Notes: generated from the sequence alone by a model not told the origin. 64,000 nucleotides of DNA from JAGNLM01 sp964439835 (GCA_964439835.1 CAYTPQ010000002.1:1-64000), one strand, 5' to 3'; counted from the stretch's first letter, positions 1 to 8,431 are shown. A program made the numbers and translations.

Positions 1-62
1 GCATCCGAGCCTACAGGGACGTATTCACGGCGTGTCCCGCGGGACCGCACCGGGGGCCTGCT
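1..62 (-). repeat. long bulged-hairpin repeat, copy A (partial, cut by window edge)
   Basis: This is the right-hand part of the six-copy repeat described under copies B-F. It reads on the minus strand and matches copy B from 6541 to 6602. The outer arm is at 44-61 and its partner lies outside the window. It belongs to subtype 1, with TGAA in the conserved bulge like copies B and C. It ends about 65 bp after the stop of the methyltransferase gene and has the same strand sense as that gene. Confidence 0.85.
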
Positions 63-127
63 GCACGCCGGGGGCGACAACCCGGCAGTCACGTCAACGA
101 AGAATCCAGCTCGCAACTTCGCGTCCC

Positions 128-781
128 TCACGCTACTCGGGCTGACGTGGGCCCTTCCTCACTCACGGTACCCCACCCGACGTAGCCCGTCCCGAACAGC
201 ACAGGCTCCCACTGGAAGGAATCGAGGTAGCCCTCCAGCAGGCTCCAGGGCCGCCCCAGGCCTTCGAAGGTGGTCATGTAGGGGCGCGCCTGCGCCAGCA
301 CGACCAGGTTCAGGGGGGCGAGCCACCAGGGCGCGAGCTTCATGCCGGCGACGGCGACCCGGGCGCCGGGGCGGGTGGCGGCGAAGACGCGCGCGAGGGC
401 GGCGGGCGATCGCAGGACGTCGTGGGTGAAGTGGAGCAGGACGGCGTCGACCGGGCCCGGGATCTCGGCGGCCTCCATCGCCGACTCGATCAGGGTGATG
501 TTGCTCCAGCCCTCGCGCGCGCAGCGCTCGCGGGCGAGGGCCAGCATGTCCGGACTCAACTCGACCCCGACCACCCGGCCGTCCGCGCCCACCCCCTCCT
601 GCAGCAGGGGCAGGCTGAGGCCGGTGCCGCAGGCGACGTCCAGCACCGTGTCCCCGGGGCGCAGGGCGAGCCTCGCCACCGTGCGCCGGCGCACGGCCAT
701 GGTGCGCTGGGCCGAGGCGTCGTAGCCGGCGGCGTGGGCGCGGTAGCGCTCGAGGGCGAGCCGTGGGTCAGGCGCGGACAT
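128..781 (-). CDS. class I SAM-dependent methyltransferase of the selenoneine locus
   Basis: A 217-residue Rossmann-fold methyltransferase. The SAM-binding motif I is VLDVACGTGLSLP near residues 47-59. The acidic residue ending strand 2 is in VVGVELSPDM, and a motif-IV-like segment is PVDAVLLHFTHDVLRSP. The start overlaps the 3' end of the SelD fusion gene by 14 bp, so the two are probably translated together. The substrate cannot be read from the sequence. Because the upstream genes make hercynine and selenoneine, methylation of a selenium or sulfur metabolite is possible, but that is inference. It is the last gene of the minus-strand operon and is followed by repeat copy A. Confidence 0.85.
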   Translation of the reverse strand: MSAPDPRLALERYRAHAAGYDASAQRTMAVRRRTVARLALRPGDTVLDVACGTGLSLPLLQEGVGADGRVVGVELSPDMLALARERCAREGWSNITLIESAMEAAEIPGPVDAVLLHFTHDVLRSPAALARVFAATRPGARVAVAGMKLAPWWLAPLNLVVLAQARPYMTTFEGLGRPWSLLEGYLDSFQWEPVLFGTGYVGWGTVSEEGPTSARVA

Positions 782-3038
782 CGAGGGCGATCGGGGCGTC
801 GGCCTCGCTGCGGGGCTCGATGCGGCCGATCACGGCCGCGGCCCCGTAGCCGAGGGCGCGCAGCTCCGCCACGCAGGCCTCGGCCTGCTCGGCCGGTACC
901 CCCGCGAGGAGGCCGCCGGCGGTCTGGGGGTCGAAGAGCAGCGGGTAGCGGGGATGGCGGGCCGCCGCCTCCAGGTCGCGCACCGCCCGGCGCAGGCGCA
1001 GGTTCTGGGGCTGCAGCGAGGACAGGATCCCCGCGGCGACGGTCTCCTCCGCCCCGTCCAGGATCGGCACGGCGCCGAGGGTCAGGACGGCGTCGACGCC
1101 CGAGGCCCGGGTCATCTCCACCAGGTGCCCGAGCAGCCCGAAGCCGGTGACGTCCGTGCAGGCGGTGGCCCCGTGCCGGCGCAGGCAGCCCGCGGCGGCC
1201 TGGCTCGAGAGCCGCATCGAGGCGATGGCCCCCTCGACCCAGCGGCCCTTGGCCCGCTGGCGCATGTCGGCGGCGAACAGGGTCCCGGTGCCGATGGGCT
1301 TGGTCAGGACCAGGGCCTGCCCCGGCCGCAGCCCGCCCTTGCGCCAGGCCCGCTCGGGCTCGACCAGGCCGTTGACCGTGAGGCCGAAGGCCAGCTCGGC
1401 GCCCTCGCTGGAGTGACCGCCAGCCAGCACCGCACCGGCCGGCTCCAGGATCGCCAGCGCCCCGGCCAGGAGCTCGTACAGGGCCTCCTCGACTACTCGC
1501 TCGCGTCCGTAGGGCACGGTGGCGATGGCCAGTGCCGACTGGGGCTCGGCGCCCATGGCGAAGAGGTCGCCGAGGGCGTGGTTGGCGGCGATCTGGCCGA
1601 AGGCGTAGGCGTCGTCCAGGAACGCCCGGAAGTAGTCGACGCTCTGGACCAGGGCCTTGCCCGGGGGGACGGCCAGCATCGCGGCGTCGTCCGGGGCGTC
1701 GAGCCCGATCAGCACGTCCGGGCGGCGGGCGGCCGGCAGGCGCTGCATGACCCGGGTGAGGACGGTGCTGCCGACCTTAGCCCCGCAGCCCCCGCAGCGC
1801 ATGGCCAGGGTGGAGAGCTCGCGCAGCGCCTCGCCGTCGGCAATCCCCGCGGCGAGCTCGGGGCCCTTCTCCCCGGCCATGGCCGGCAGCTCGTTGAAGC
1901 GGGTCATGAACCGGCGGTCGATCCAGTCCTTCCAGCGCCACAGCCAGGCCCCCTCCAGGGACCAGCCGCCGCGGGAGGCCACGGCGTAGCGGTCGCCGGT
2001 GCTGATGAGGCCCAGGAAGTGGCGCTGGGCGCGGTAGGGCCGCAGCCTCTCACCGGTCGCCGCCCGGCGCAGGTTGGCCGCCAGCACTGGGCCCTGGCGC
2101 ACCGCGAACACGCCGGACTTGGGCCTGGCGCTCGGCAGGGCGGCCACGTCGCCGGCGGCGAAGACCCCGGGGTGGGAGACCGACTGCAGGCACTCGTCGA
2201 CCCGGATGAAGCCGCCCTCGTCGACCGCCAGACCCGCGGCGCCGGGCCAGGTGGGGGCGGCGGCGTCGGTGACCCAGAGGACCGCGTCGGCCGGGACCGG
2301 CTCGCGCCCCTCGGCCCGGACCTCGGTGGCGGTCACCTCGACGACGGTGTGGTCGGTGCGCAGTTCCACGCCCCGCTCGCCCAGCACCCGTTCGAAGCGC
2401 CGGCGCACTCCGGCGTTGTGGGTGGGCAGGATCTCCGGGCCCCGGGTCAGGAGGGTGTAGCGGAGCCGCTCCGGGTCGTCGCCCCGCTCGGCCAGGAGGT
2501 CCCGCAGCCGGTGCCGGGTCGAGAGGGCGAGCTCCACGCCCCCGGCGCCGCCCCCGACCACCACGATACGGAAGAAGCCCCGGCTCGCCAGCACCCGGGC
2601 GGTCAGGGCCTCCCACTGCACCAGGAACCGGTCGATGGGCTTGACCGCCAAGGCGTGCTCGGCTGCCCCCGGGACGTCCACGGTCCGCGGGCGGGAGCCG
2701 GTGTTGACGGAGAGCAGGTCGAAGCCAACCGGCGGGCGGCCCTTCACGTGCACCCGCCGCTCGGCCAGGTCCAGGCCCTCGACCTCGGCGTGGTAGAGCC
2801 GTGCGCCGGCGAAACGCGCCAGCGGCCCCAAGTCGATGTGGCAGTCGTCGTAGCCGTAGAGACCGGCGACGTAGCCGGGCAGCATGCCGGAGTAGGGGGT
2901 GTGGACGTCCCGGGTGACGAGGGTCAGGCGCAACCCCGGCACCGGGCGCATGCCGAAGCGCCGCAGCACCCCGACGTGGGCGTGGCCGCCACCGACCAGC
3001 ACCAGGTCCTTGACGACCGGCGTGGCGGCACCCTTCAC
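768..3038 (-). CDS. selD: FAD/NAD(P)H oxidoreductase-SelD fusion (selenophosphate synthetase, senC role)
   Basis: A two-domain protein of 756 residues. Residues 10-340 are an NDH-2-like pyridine-nucleotide oxidoreductase, with dinucleotide-binding motifs LVGGGHAHVG (about 14-23) and VVVGGGAGGVEL (about 159-170) and a GVFAAGDVA motif near 291-299. Residues 410-756 are selenide, water dikinase, which makes selenophosphate from selenide and ATP. The catalytic pair is Cys418 and Lys421 in GGCGAK, matching Cys17 and Lys20 of E. coli SelD; the Asp-rich nucleotide/metal segment is GLDAPDDAAM. The start is GTG at 3038, which forms a GTGA overlap with the egtD stop and has GGAG 8 nt upstream; a longer frame would run into egtD. 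Beside senA, egtD and senB it most likely feeds selenophosphate to SenB. It could also serve other selenium pathways elsewhere in the genome. Confidence 0.92.
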   Translation of the reverse strand: MKGAATPVVKDLVLVGGGHAHVGVLRRFGMRPVPGLRLTLVTRDVHTPYSGMLPGYVAGLYGYDDCHIDLGPLARFAGARLYHAEVEGLDLAERRVHVKGRPPVGFDLLSVNTGSRPRTVDVPGAAEHALAVKPIDRFLVQWEALTARVLASRGFFRIVVVGGGAGGVELALSTRHRLRDLLAERGDDPERLRYTLLTRGPEILPTHNAGVRRRFERVLGERGVELRTDHTVVEVTATEVRAEGREPVPADAVLWVTDAAAPTWPGAAGLAVDEGGFIRVDECLQSVSHPGVFAAGDVAALPSARPKSGVFAVRQGPVLAANLRRAATGERLRPYRAQRHFLGLISTGDRYAVASRGGWSLEGAWLWRWKDWIDRRFMTRFNELPAMAGEKGPELAAGIADGEALRELSTLAMRCGGCGAKVGSTVLTRVMQRLPAARRPDVLIGLDAPDDAAMLAVPPGKALVQSVDYFRAFLDDAYAFGQIAANHALGDLFAMGAEPQSALAIATVPYGRERVVEEALYELLAGALAILEPAGAVLAGGHSSEGAELAFGLTVNGLVEPERAWRKGGLRPGQALVLTKPIGTGTLFAADMRQRAKGRWVEGAIASMRLSSQAAAGCLRRHGATACTDVTGFGLLGHLVEMTRASGVDAVLTLGAVPILDGAEETVAAGILSSLQPQNLRLRRAVRDLEAAARHPRYPLLFDPQTAGGLLAGVPAEQAEACVAELRALGYGAAAVIGRIEPRSEADAPIALDVRA

Positions 3039-4006
3039 GGGGCCTGCTCCGGGACTCGGAGGAGGTGCACGCTGAACAGGTCCTGAGCGTCGGTCCACAC
3101 GGCGTCCGGCCGGAAGCCCGCCCGGGCCGCCAGCTCCTGGAACTCGTCCACCCCGTACTTGTAGGAGTTCTCGGTGTGGATGGTCTCGCCGGCCGCGAAG
3201 TCGAAGGCCTCACCGGCGACGTGCACCGTCTGCGCCCGCTCGCTCACCAGGTGCATCTCGATCCGCCCGAGGGACTCATTGTAATAAGCGTGGTGGCGCC
3301 AGGCCGCCAGGTCGAAGTCGGCCCCGAGCTCGCGGTTAACCCGCTCCAGCAGGTTTCGGTTGAAGGCGGCGGTGACCCCCGCCGCGTCATTGTAGGCCGC
3401 GTCCAGCACCGCCCGGTCCTTCTTCAGGTCGACCCCGATCAGCAGGAAGCCGCCCGCGCCGACCAGCTCGGCCACCGCGGCGAGGAAGTCGACCGCGGCC
3501 GACGGGTCGAAGTTGCCGATGCTGGACCCGGGAAAGAAGGCCACCCTCGGCCCCTCCGGGGCGCTTGCGGGGACCTCCAGGGCACGGGTGAAGTCGGTGC
3601 AGGCCGCGTGTACCTCGAGCCAGGGAAACTCCGCGGCCACCTGCTCGGCGGCGAGCCGCAGGTGCTCGCGGGAGATGTCCATAGGCACGTAGGCGCAGGG
3701 GCGCAGGCCCTCGAGCAGGATCCGGACCTTGGCGCAGCTGCCCCCGCCCGGCTCTACCAGCAGGCTGCCGGTGCCGACCCGGCGGGCGATCTCGGTGGCG
3801 TGAGCCCGTAGCAGTTGCAGCTCGGTACGGGTCGGGTAGTACTCGGGCGTGGCGGTGATGGCCTCGAAGAGCTGGGAGCCGCGGGCGTCGTAGAAGAACT
3901 TGGGCGGCACGTAACGCGGCCGGCGCCGCAGGCCCTCCACCACCTCCGCCGCCAGGTCGGCCGGAGTCGGATGCAGGTCGTGGAACTGGATCTCCGGTCG
4001 CTTCAC
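3035..4006 (-). CDS. egtD: L-histidine N-alpha-methyltransferase EgtD
   Basis: EgtD trimethylates histidine to hercynine with three SAM, the shared precursor of ergothioneine and selenoneine. The 323-residue protein has the family's usual length. Visible motifs are a SAM-binding segment EPGGGSCAKVRILL, the FFPGSSIGNFD loop, and the histidine-binding ENSYKY near the C-terminus. The GTG start at 4006 has GGGAG 8 nt upstream and removes an arginine/proline-rich false extension into senA. It follows senA after 97 bp and overlaps selD by GTGA. Confidence 0.95.
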   Translation of the reverse strand: MKRPEIQFHDLHPTPADLAAEVVEGLRRRPRYVPPKFFYDARGSQLFEAITATPEYYPTRTELQLLRAHATEIARRVGTGSLLVEPGGGSCAKVRILLEGLRPCAYVPMDISREHLRLAAEQVAAEFPWLEVHAACTDFTRALEVPASAPEGPRVAFFPGSSIGNFDPSAAVDFLAAVAELVGAGGFLLIGVDLKKDRAVLDAAYNDAAGVTAAFNRNLLERVNRELGADFDLAAWRHHAYYNESLGRIEMHLVSERAQTVHVAGEAFDFAAGETIHTENSYKYGVDEFQELAARAGFRPDAVWTDAQDLFSVHLLRVPEQAP

Positions 4007-4103
4007 GCGGGACTCCCTTCCGCCCCTGGGGTCGTGCGCCCGCGCGGAGCCGCGCCGCAAGGGCAGTCGGCTCCTGGCTCGGCTCGGTGGGTGGTGCGGG
4101 GCC

Positions 4104-5402
4104 TCACGGGGCGCAGGTCCGGAAGCCGGCGAAGACGTCGTTGCGCTCCGGGCCGTAGTAGTTGCGCCAGGTGTTGCGGATGAGTCGGCCGCGGGTCGCC
4201 CAGCAGCCGCCACGCAGCACCCGGGTCTTGCCGAACAGCGGCTGGGAGTAGTCCCGGTACATGTCGGGGGTGAAGCCGGGGTAGGGTCCGAAGACCGTGT
4301 CGGTCCACTCCCAGGCGTTGCCGATCATCTGCCGGCAGCCGAAGGCGCTGTCGCCCGCGGGCAGGGCCCCCACGTCCACGGTGCCCAGCGCGCCGCCGTC
4401 CAGATTCGCCCGCTCCGGGGTCGGCGAGGCGTTGCCCCAGGGGTAGCGGCGCTTGCGGGGGGCGAGGGAGCTCCCGTCCGCCGCCGGCTCGCCGGCCGCC
4501 GCGACTTCCCACTCGACCTCGGTCGGCAGTCGGCGGCCGGCCCAGCGGCAGTAGGCCCGGGCCTCGTGCCAGCAGACGTGGATGACCGCGGCGTGGGGCG
4601 GCAAGGGTGCCCAGCGGTCGAAGCGCCGGACCTCCCAGCCGTCGGCGCCCCGACGCCAGTAGACCGGGTGCTGGAGACCTGCTTGCTCGCGCCAGTCCCA
4701 GCCCTCCGGGTCCCACAGCTCCGGCCGGCCGTAGCCGCCGTCGTCGACGAAGGCCGCGTACTCGGCGTTGCTCACCGCCGCGCGGGCGATCCGGAACGGT
4801 GCCACGTCGACGGGGTGGGCCCACTTCTCGTTGTCGAAGCAGAAGCCGTCCTCCTCCCGCGCGCCGAGCCAGAAGGTGCCCCCGGGGACATCGGCGTCGC
4901 CGGCAAGCGCGCCGGCCTCCCAGGCCGGATCCCGCGCCGTGCCGATGGCGGGCGCCGGGTAGGCCAGGGTCTGGCGGGTGTAGGTGAAGGCCTCGGTGTG
5001 CATGTCCTCGTGGAAGACCGCGTACTGGGCCAGGTAGTCGCGGCGGGGATCCTCCCGGCCGTCCAGGAGCCGGGCCCGGACCCGCTCCAGCACGTCCTGC
5101 ATGTAGCGCAGGGTCTCGGGCATGGCCGGCAGCGGCAGGTCCCAGCGGTCGTCGTGGGCGATGGTGATGGAGTCGTAGAGCCGGTCTACGTCCGGGCGCC
5201 CGGGCTCCTCGCCCAGGTGCTGGCGCAGCACCCAGTACTCGTGGAAGTAGGCCGCGTGCCCGACCTCCCAGCGCAGCGGGTTGACGATGGCGAGCCGCGG
5301 GCCCATCAGTTGACCGTCGTCCAGCCCCTGGATCAGGGTCAGGGTGCGGGCACGCGCGTCGGCGGTCTGGGCGGCGATGTCCTCAGGGAGGGGCAAGTGC
5401 AT
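4104..5402 (-). CDS. senA: selenoneine synthase SenA (EgtB-like iron enzyme)
   Basis: A 432-residue EgtB-related protein with an N-terminal DinB-like four-helix domain and a C-terminal formylglycine-generating-enzyme-like domain (GNAWEWTDTVFGPYPGFTPD; VLRGGCWAT; RNTWRNYY). The likely iron ligands are His49, His131 and His135 in HEDMHTE. In the described pathway SenA joins a selenosugar to hercynine to form selenoneine, without the amino-acid-dependent EgtA/C/E steps, and none of those genes is present here. I chose SenA over EgtB because of the neighbouring senB and selD and the LYDSITIAHDDRWDLPLP segment, which I recall from the SenA subgroup. The ATG at 5402 has TAGGAG 8 nt upstream. Confidence 0.88.
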   Translation of the reverse strand: MHLPLPEDIAAQTADARARTLTLIQGLDDGQLMGPRLAIVNPLRWEVGHAAYFHEYWVLRQHLGEEPGRPDVDRLYDSITIAHDDRWDLPLPAMPETLRYMQDVLERVRARLLDGREDPRRDYLAQYAVFHEDMHTEAFTYTRQTLAYPAPAIGTARDPAWEAGALAGDADVPGGTFWLGAREEDGFCFDNEKWAHPVDVAPFRIARAAVSNAEYAAFVDDGGYGRPELWDPEGWDWREQAGLQHPVYWRRGADGWEVRRFDRWAPLPPHAAVIHVCWHEARAYCRWAGRRLPTEVEWEVAAAGEPAADGSSLAPRKRRYPWGNASPTPERANLDGGALGTVDVGALPAGDSAFGCRQMIGNAWEWTDTVFGPYPGFTPDMYRDYSQPLFGKTRVLRGGCWATRGRLIRNTWRNYYGPERNDVFAGFRTCAP

Positions 5403-5491
5403 GGGCGTTTCTCCTACGTCCATCTTCCCAGCTGTGCGCCGGCCTGTCACCGGGGATTGTCTCCGCGCCGGCGACCGGGAACACTCGCGTG
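5403..5491. promoter_or_regulatory. divergent senA/senB intergenic region
   Basis: These 89 bp separate two divergent genes of the same pathway, so the promoters of both arms must lie here or slightly inside the genes. I see no convincing -35/-10 pair and no clear operator palindrome. Only the ribosome-binding sites are obvious: GGAG for senA and GGGAA for senB. Confidence 0.4.
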
Positions 5492-6442
5492 ATGCGAATT
5501 CGGATGATCACACCGGCTCCCCCGCGCTCCCGAAGCGGCAATCGGGCCACAGCGGCACGTTGGGCGGCCATCCTTCGGGGCCTCGGCCACCGCGTCGAGG
5601 TCTCGGTCGACTACCAGGGCCAGCCCGCCGACCTGATGGTCGCCCTGCACGCCTGGCGCAGCGCCGCCGCCATCGAGCGCTTTGCGACCGAGTCCCCGCG
5701 GCGACTGCTGGTCGTCGCTCTGACCGGCACCGACGCCTATCGGTTCATTCACAGCGACCCGGAGCCCACCTTACGTTCCATCGCCCTCGCCGATCGCCTG
5801 GTGGGGCTGCACGAGCGGATCGCCGACACCGTCCCCCCGGAGGCCCGCGCCAAGGTCCGCGTGATCTACCAGTCGGCGCTGCCGATCCCGCGCCGGGCGC
5901 CGGCCCGGCGGACGTTCCGGGTCTGCGTGTCCGGCCACCTTCGGGAAGAGAAGGACCCCCTCAGGCCGGCCTACGCGGTGCGCGGGCTGTCCACCGAGAG
6001 CCGGCTGCGGGTGGACCACTACGGTATGGCCCACACGCCCCAGTGGGCCGCCGCTGCCGAGGCCGAGATGGGCGCGAACCCCCGCTATCATTGGCACGGC
6101 GAGGTGTCCCACGCCCGCGTGCGGCGCGCCTACGCCAGCGCGCACCTCCTGGCCCTCCCCTCGCGCATGGAGGGCGGCGCCAACGTCGTCTCCGAGGCGG
6201 TCGTGGCGGGGCTGCCGGTCGTGGCCTCCCGAATCCCGGGCTCGGTGGGCCTGCTGGGTGAGGACTACCCCGGCTACTATCCCGTCGAGGACACCGAGGC
6301 CCTGCGGGCGCTCCTCCTGCGCGCCGAGTCCGACCCGGCCTTCTACCGGCAGCTCGAGCAGGGCTGTGTCGCCCGTCGGCCGCTGTTCACCCCGGAGCGC
6401 GAGCGGCTGGGATGGGAAGAGCTCTTGCAGGAGCTGCAATAG
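5492..6442 (+). CDS. senB: selenosugar synthase SenB (GT-B glycosyltransferase fold)
   Basis: A 316-residue protein of the glycosyltransferase-like family later shown to be SenB, which makes a selenosugar from selenophosphate and a UDP-sugar. Family signatures are the N-terminal RIRMITPAPPRSRSGNRATA, then AARWAAILRGLGHRVEV, TGTDAYRFIHSD in the middle, and a donor-site segment SRMEGGANVVSEAVVAGLPV near residues 220-240. The start could be GTG at 5489 or ATG at 5492; GGGAA at about 5478 suits either. It faces senA head to head and completes the SenA-SenB-SelD-EgtD set. Identification rests on recognised motifs plus context. Confidence 0.9.
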   Translation: MRIRMITPAPPRSRSGNRATAARWAAILRGLGHRVEVSVDYQGQPADLMVALHAWRSAAAIERFATESPRRLLVVALTGTDAYRFIHSDPEPTLRSIALADRLVGLHERIADTVPPEARAKVRVIYQSALPIPRRAPARRTFRVCVSGHLREEKDPLRPAYAVRGLSTESRLRVDHYGMAHTPQWAAAAEAEMGANPRYHWHGEVSHARVRRAYASAHLLALPSRMEGGANVVSEAVVAGLPVVASRIPGSVGLLGEDYPGYYPVEDTEALRALLLRAESDPAFYRQLEQGCVARRPLFTPERERLGWEELLQELQ

Positions 6443-6491
6443 ACGGCGTCACGACGATTCCTCAGCTGGTGAGAGAATCGACGACCTTCGA

Positions 6492-6602
6492 GGCAGGCGC
6501 CCGGTGCAGTTTCGCGGGACCGTATGCCGCCGGGATGGCGGCATCCGAGCCTACAGGGATGTATTCACGGCGTGTCCCGCGGGACTGCACCGGGCACCTG
6601 CC
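6492..6602 (-). repeat. long bulged-hairpin repeat, copy B
   Basis: This is a complete copy reading on the minus strand. The outer arms at 6492-6510 and 6584-6602 pair over 18 of 19 positions, with an arm sequence different from the other copies. It is subtype 1: the apical stem is ATGCCGCC/GGCGGCAT and TGAA lies in the bulge. It begins 50 bp after the senB stop and ends 41 bp before fabG, so its conserved strand is antisense to both neighbours. Confidence 0.9.
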
Positions 6603-6643
6603 GGATCTTCGCGGTCTGGTGTTTTTCGACAAGGGGAACAGAC

Positions 6644-7369
6644 ATGAAGGACACGGTGACCATCGTAACGGGGGGCGCACAGGGGATCGGCCGTAGCATC
6701 GCCGAGTTCCTCGCGTCGAAGGGGGGCGACGTCGCGGTATTCGACATCAGCGACGGCAGCGAGGTGGTGCAGGCGATCCAGGCCATGGGGTGCCGGGCGG
6801 CCTTCTACAAGGTCGACGTCACCAGCCTCCAGGCCGTCACCGACGCCGTGGAGCAGGTGGTCAAGGACCTGGGCGCGGTCCACAACCTGGTCAACAACGC
6901 CGGCATCACCGTCGACCGCCTGCTCATCCGCATGAAAGAGGAGGACTGGGACCGGGTCCTGCAGGTCAACCTCAAGAGCGCTTTCAACTGCACCAAGGCC
7001 GTCGTGCGCCACATGATGAAGACCGGCGGCTCGATCGTGAACATCTCCTCCGTCATCGGCGTGATGGGCAACGCCGGCCAGGCCAACTACGCCGCCAGCA
7101 AGGCCGGCATGATCGGCCTCACCAAGAGCATCGCCAGGGAGTACGGCGAGCGCGGGATCCGGGTGAACGCGGTGGCCCCCGGTTTCATCCGAACCCGAAT
7201 GACCGACGCCCTCGACGAGAAGACGAAGCAGGAGCTGTTCCGGGCCATCCCCCTCAAGAAGCTGGGCGAGCCCCTGGACGTCGCCCACGCCGTCTACTTC
7301 CTGCTCTCCGAGTACGGCAGCTACATCACCGGCGAGGTCGTGAACGTCAACGGTGGGCTGCACATGTAG
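6644..7369 (+). CDS. fabG: 3-oxoacyl-ACP reductase (SDR family)
   Basis: A 241-residue short-chain dehydrogenase that should reduce 3-oxoacyl-ACP with NADPH in fatty-acid elongation. It has the cofactor loop TGGAQGIG at 9-16, NNAG, the catalytic Ser in NISSVIG and Tyr-Lys in YAASK. The MGNAGQANYAASKAG block and VNVNGGLHM ending are typical of FabG. The ATG at 6644 has AAGGGG 7 nt upstream; a longer frame would start inside repeat copy B. No other fatty-acid genes adjoin it, so it may be a paralogue or a PhaB-type acetoacetyl-CoA reductase. Confidence 0.85.
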   Translation: MKDTVTIVTGGAQGIGRSIAEFLASKGGDVAVFDISDGSEVVQAIQAMGCRAAFYKVDVTSLQAVTDAVEQVVKDLGAVHNLVNNAGITVDRLLIRMKEEDWDRVLQVNLKSAFNCTKAVVRHMMKTGGSIVNISSVIGVMGNAGQANYAASKAGMIGLTKSIAREYGERGIRVNAVAPGFIRTRMTDALDEKTKQELFRAIPLKKLGEPLDVAHAVYFLLSEYGSYITGEVVNVNGGLHM

Positions 7370-7471
7370 GGCGTCCGGGGACAGGGCGGCCTGCTGGCCG
7401 GGGCCCGACGGCACCCGGGGGCCTTTTCGTGGTCGAAGCGCTAGGTCCATCACTAATCGGAGAAGTGTGCG

Positions 7472-8431
7472 ATGTCCAGACTGTTCACGGGAGTGCTCGC
7501 GGGGTTCGTGGGCGTGCTCATGACCCTGGGGGCCGTTCAGGACGCCGAGGCCAAGCGAATGGGCGGCGGCCAGTCGTTCGGCAGCAAGCCGGCCTACAGC
7601 GCGCCCTACCAGCGCACCACCCCGCCGGCGAATGCCGCCAACCCCGCGGCGTCCGCGGCCGCCAACCCGGCGATGGCCCAGAACGCGGCGCAGCGCCAGG
7701 CCCTGGCCAACCGTGGTGGCATGATGGGCATGCTCGGCGGCCTGGCCCTCGGCGGTTTGCTCGGTGCGATGCTGTTTGGCGGCGCGTTCGAGAACATCAA
7801 CTTCTTCGACATCGCCGTGCTCCTCGGCCTCGCGGCCTTGGCCTACTTCCTGTTCACATCCCTGCGGCGCCGGGGAGCCACCGCCGCGAGCCCGGCCGCG
7901 GCCGCCTACGGCTCGCCTGTCGCTGGACCGGGTCCGGGTGACGCCGAGGACCCGGTGATGCGGCGGGAGTCCACCGCGGCCGCCCCCCGGTCCGGTGGCT
8001 GGGGTGCCATGCTGGGCGGTGGCGGCGAACCGGCGGTGTCCGTGCCGCCCGGTTTCGATACCGCTGGCTTCCTGGAAGGGGCGAAGCGGGCGTACCGCAT
8101 GCTCCAGGAGGCCTGGGACCGGGGTGACCTGAGCGAGCTGCGGGGCCTGACCTCCGACGACGTCTTCGCGGAGCTCCAGGACCAGCTCCGGGCGCGGGCC
8201 GGCGAGAACCGCACCGAGGTCATTCGCCTGGACGCGCAGCTGCTGGAGGCGCGCCAGTCAGGCAACGAGCTGGAGGCCTCGGTCCTGTTCGAGGCCTTCT
8301 TGCGGGAGGTCGACGACACGCGTGGCCCCGAGGAGCGGGGTGAGCTGGTGCGGGAGGTCTGGCACTTCACCCGGCCCGCCAACAGCCGCCAGCCCACCTG
8401 GTTCCTGGACGGGATCCAGCAGACGAGCTGA
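7472..8431 (+). CDS. Tim44-like domain membrane protein
   Basis: A 319-residue protein with an N-terminal signal or anchor (residues 1-25, ending AEA) and a Gly/Ala/Asn/Gln-rich linker. Two hydrophobic stretches follow: a glycine-rich one near 85-108 and a second near 112-130. From about 190 to 319 there is a Tim44-like domain (FLEGAKRAYRMLQEAWDRGD; VREVWHFTRP). Bacterial proteins of this kind sit in the inner membrane; their function is poorly known. GGAGAAG lies just upstream of the ATG. Confidence 0.8.
   Translation: MSRLFTGVLAGFVGVLMTLGAVQDAEAKRMGGGQSFGSKPAYSAPYQRTTPPANAANPAASAAANPAMAQNAAQRQALANRGGMMGMLGGLALGGLLGAMLFGGAFENINFFDIAVLLGLAALAYFLFTSLRRRGATAASPAAAAYGSPVAGPGPGDAEDPVMRRESTAAAPRSGGWGAMLGGGGEPAVSVPPGFDTAGFLEGAKRAYRMLQEAWDRGDLSELRGLTSDDVFAELQDQLRARAGENRTEVIRLDAQLLEARQSGNELEASVLFEAFLREVDDTRGPEERGELVREVWHFTRPANSRQPTWFLDGIQQTS

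Noticed and set aside
1147..3086. Long open frames opposite the selD and egtD genes
   Set aside because: High GC content gives long antisense frames. Their residues are Gly/Arg/Pro-rich without motifs, while the minus-strand frames have clear family motifs.
3035..4213. A longer EgtD beginning at 4213
   Set aside because: The first 69 residues are Ala/Pro/Arg-rich and overlap senA. GTG 4006 has GGGAG and gives the usual EgtD length.
4104..5450. Assigning this gene as ordinary egtB of ergothioneine synthesis
   Set aside because: There is no egtA, egtC or egtE, while senB and selD adjoin it, so SenA is the better reading. A sulfur role cannot be fully excluded without a profile search.
6524..6643. 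An open frame in which fabG could start earlier, inside repeat copy B
   Set aside because: The extra residues are encoded by the repeat, recur as fragments at other copies, and lack a ribosome-binding site. ATG 6644 has AAGGGG at the right distance.
7391..7430. An intrinsic terminator after fabG (GC-rich block followed by TTTT)
   Set aside because: The two halves do not pair cleanly over more than about four bases, so I could not support a hairpin.
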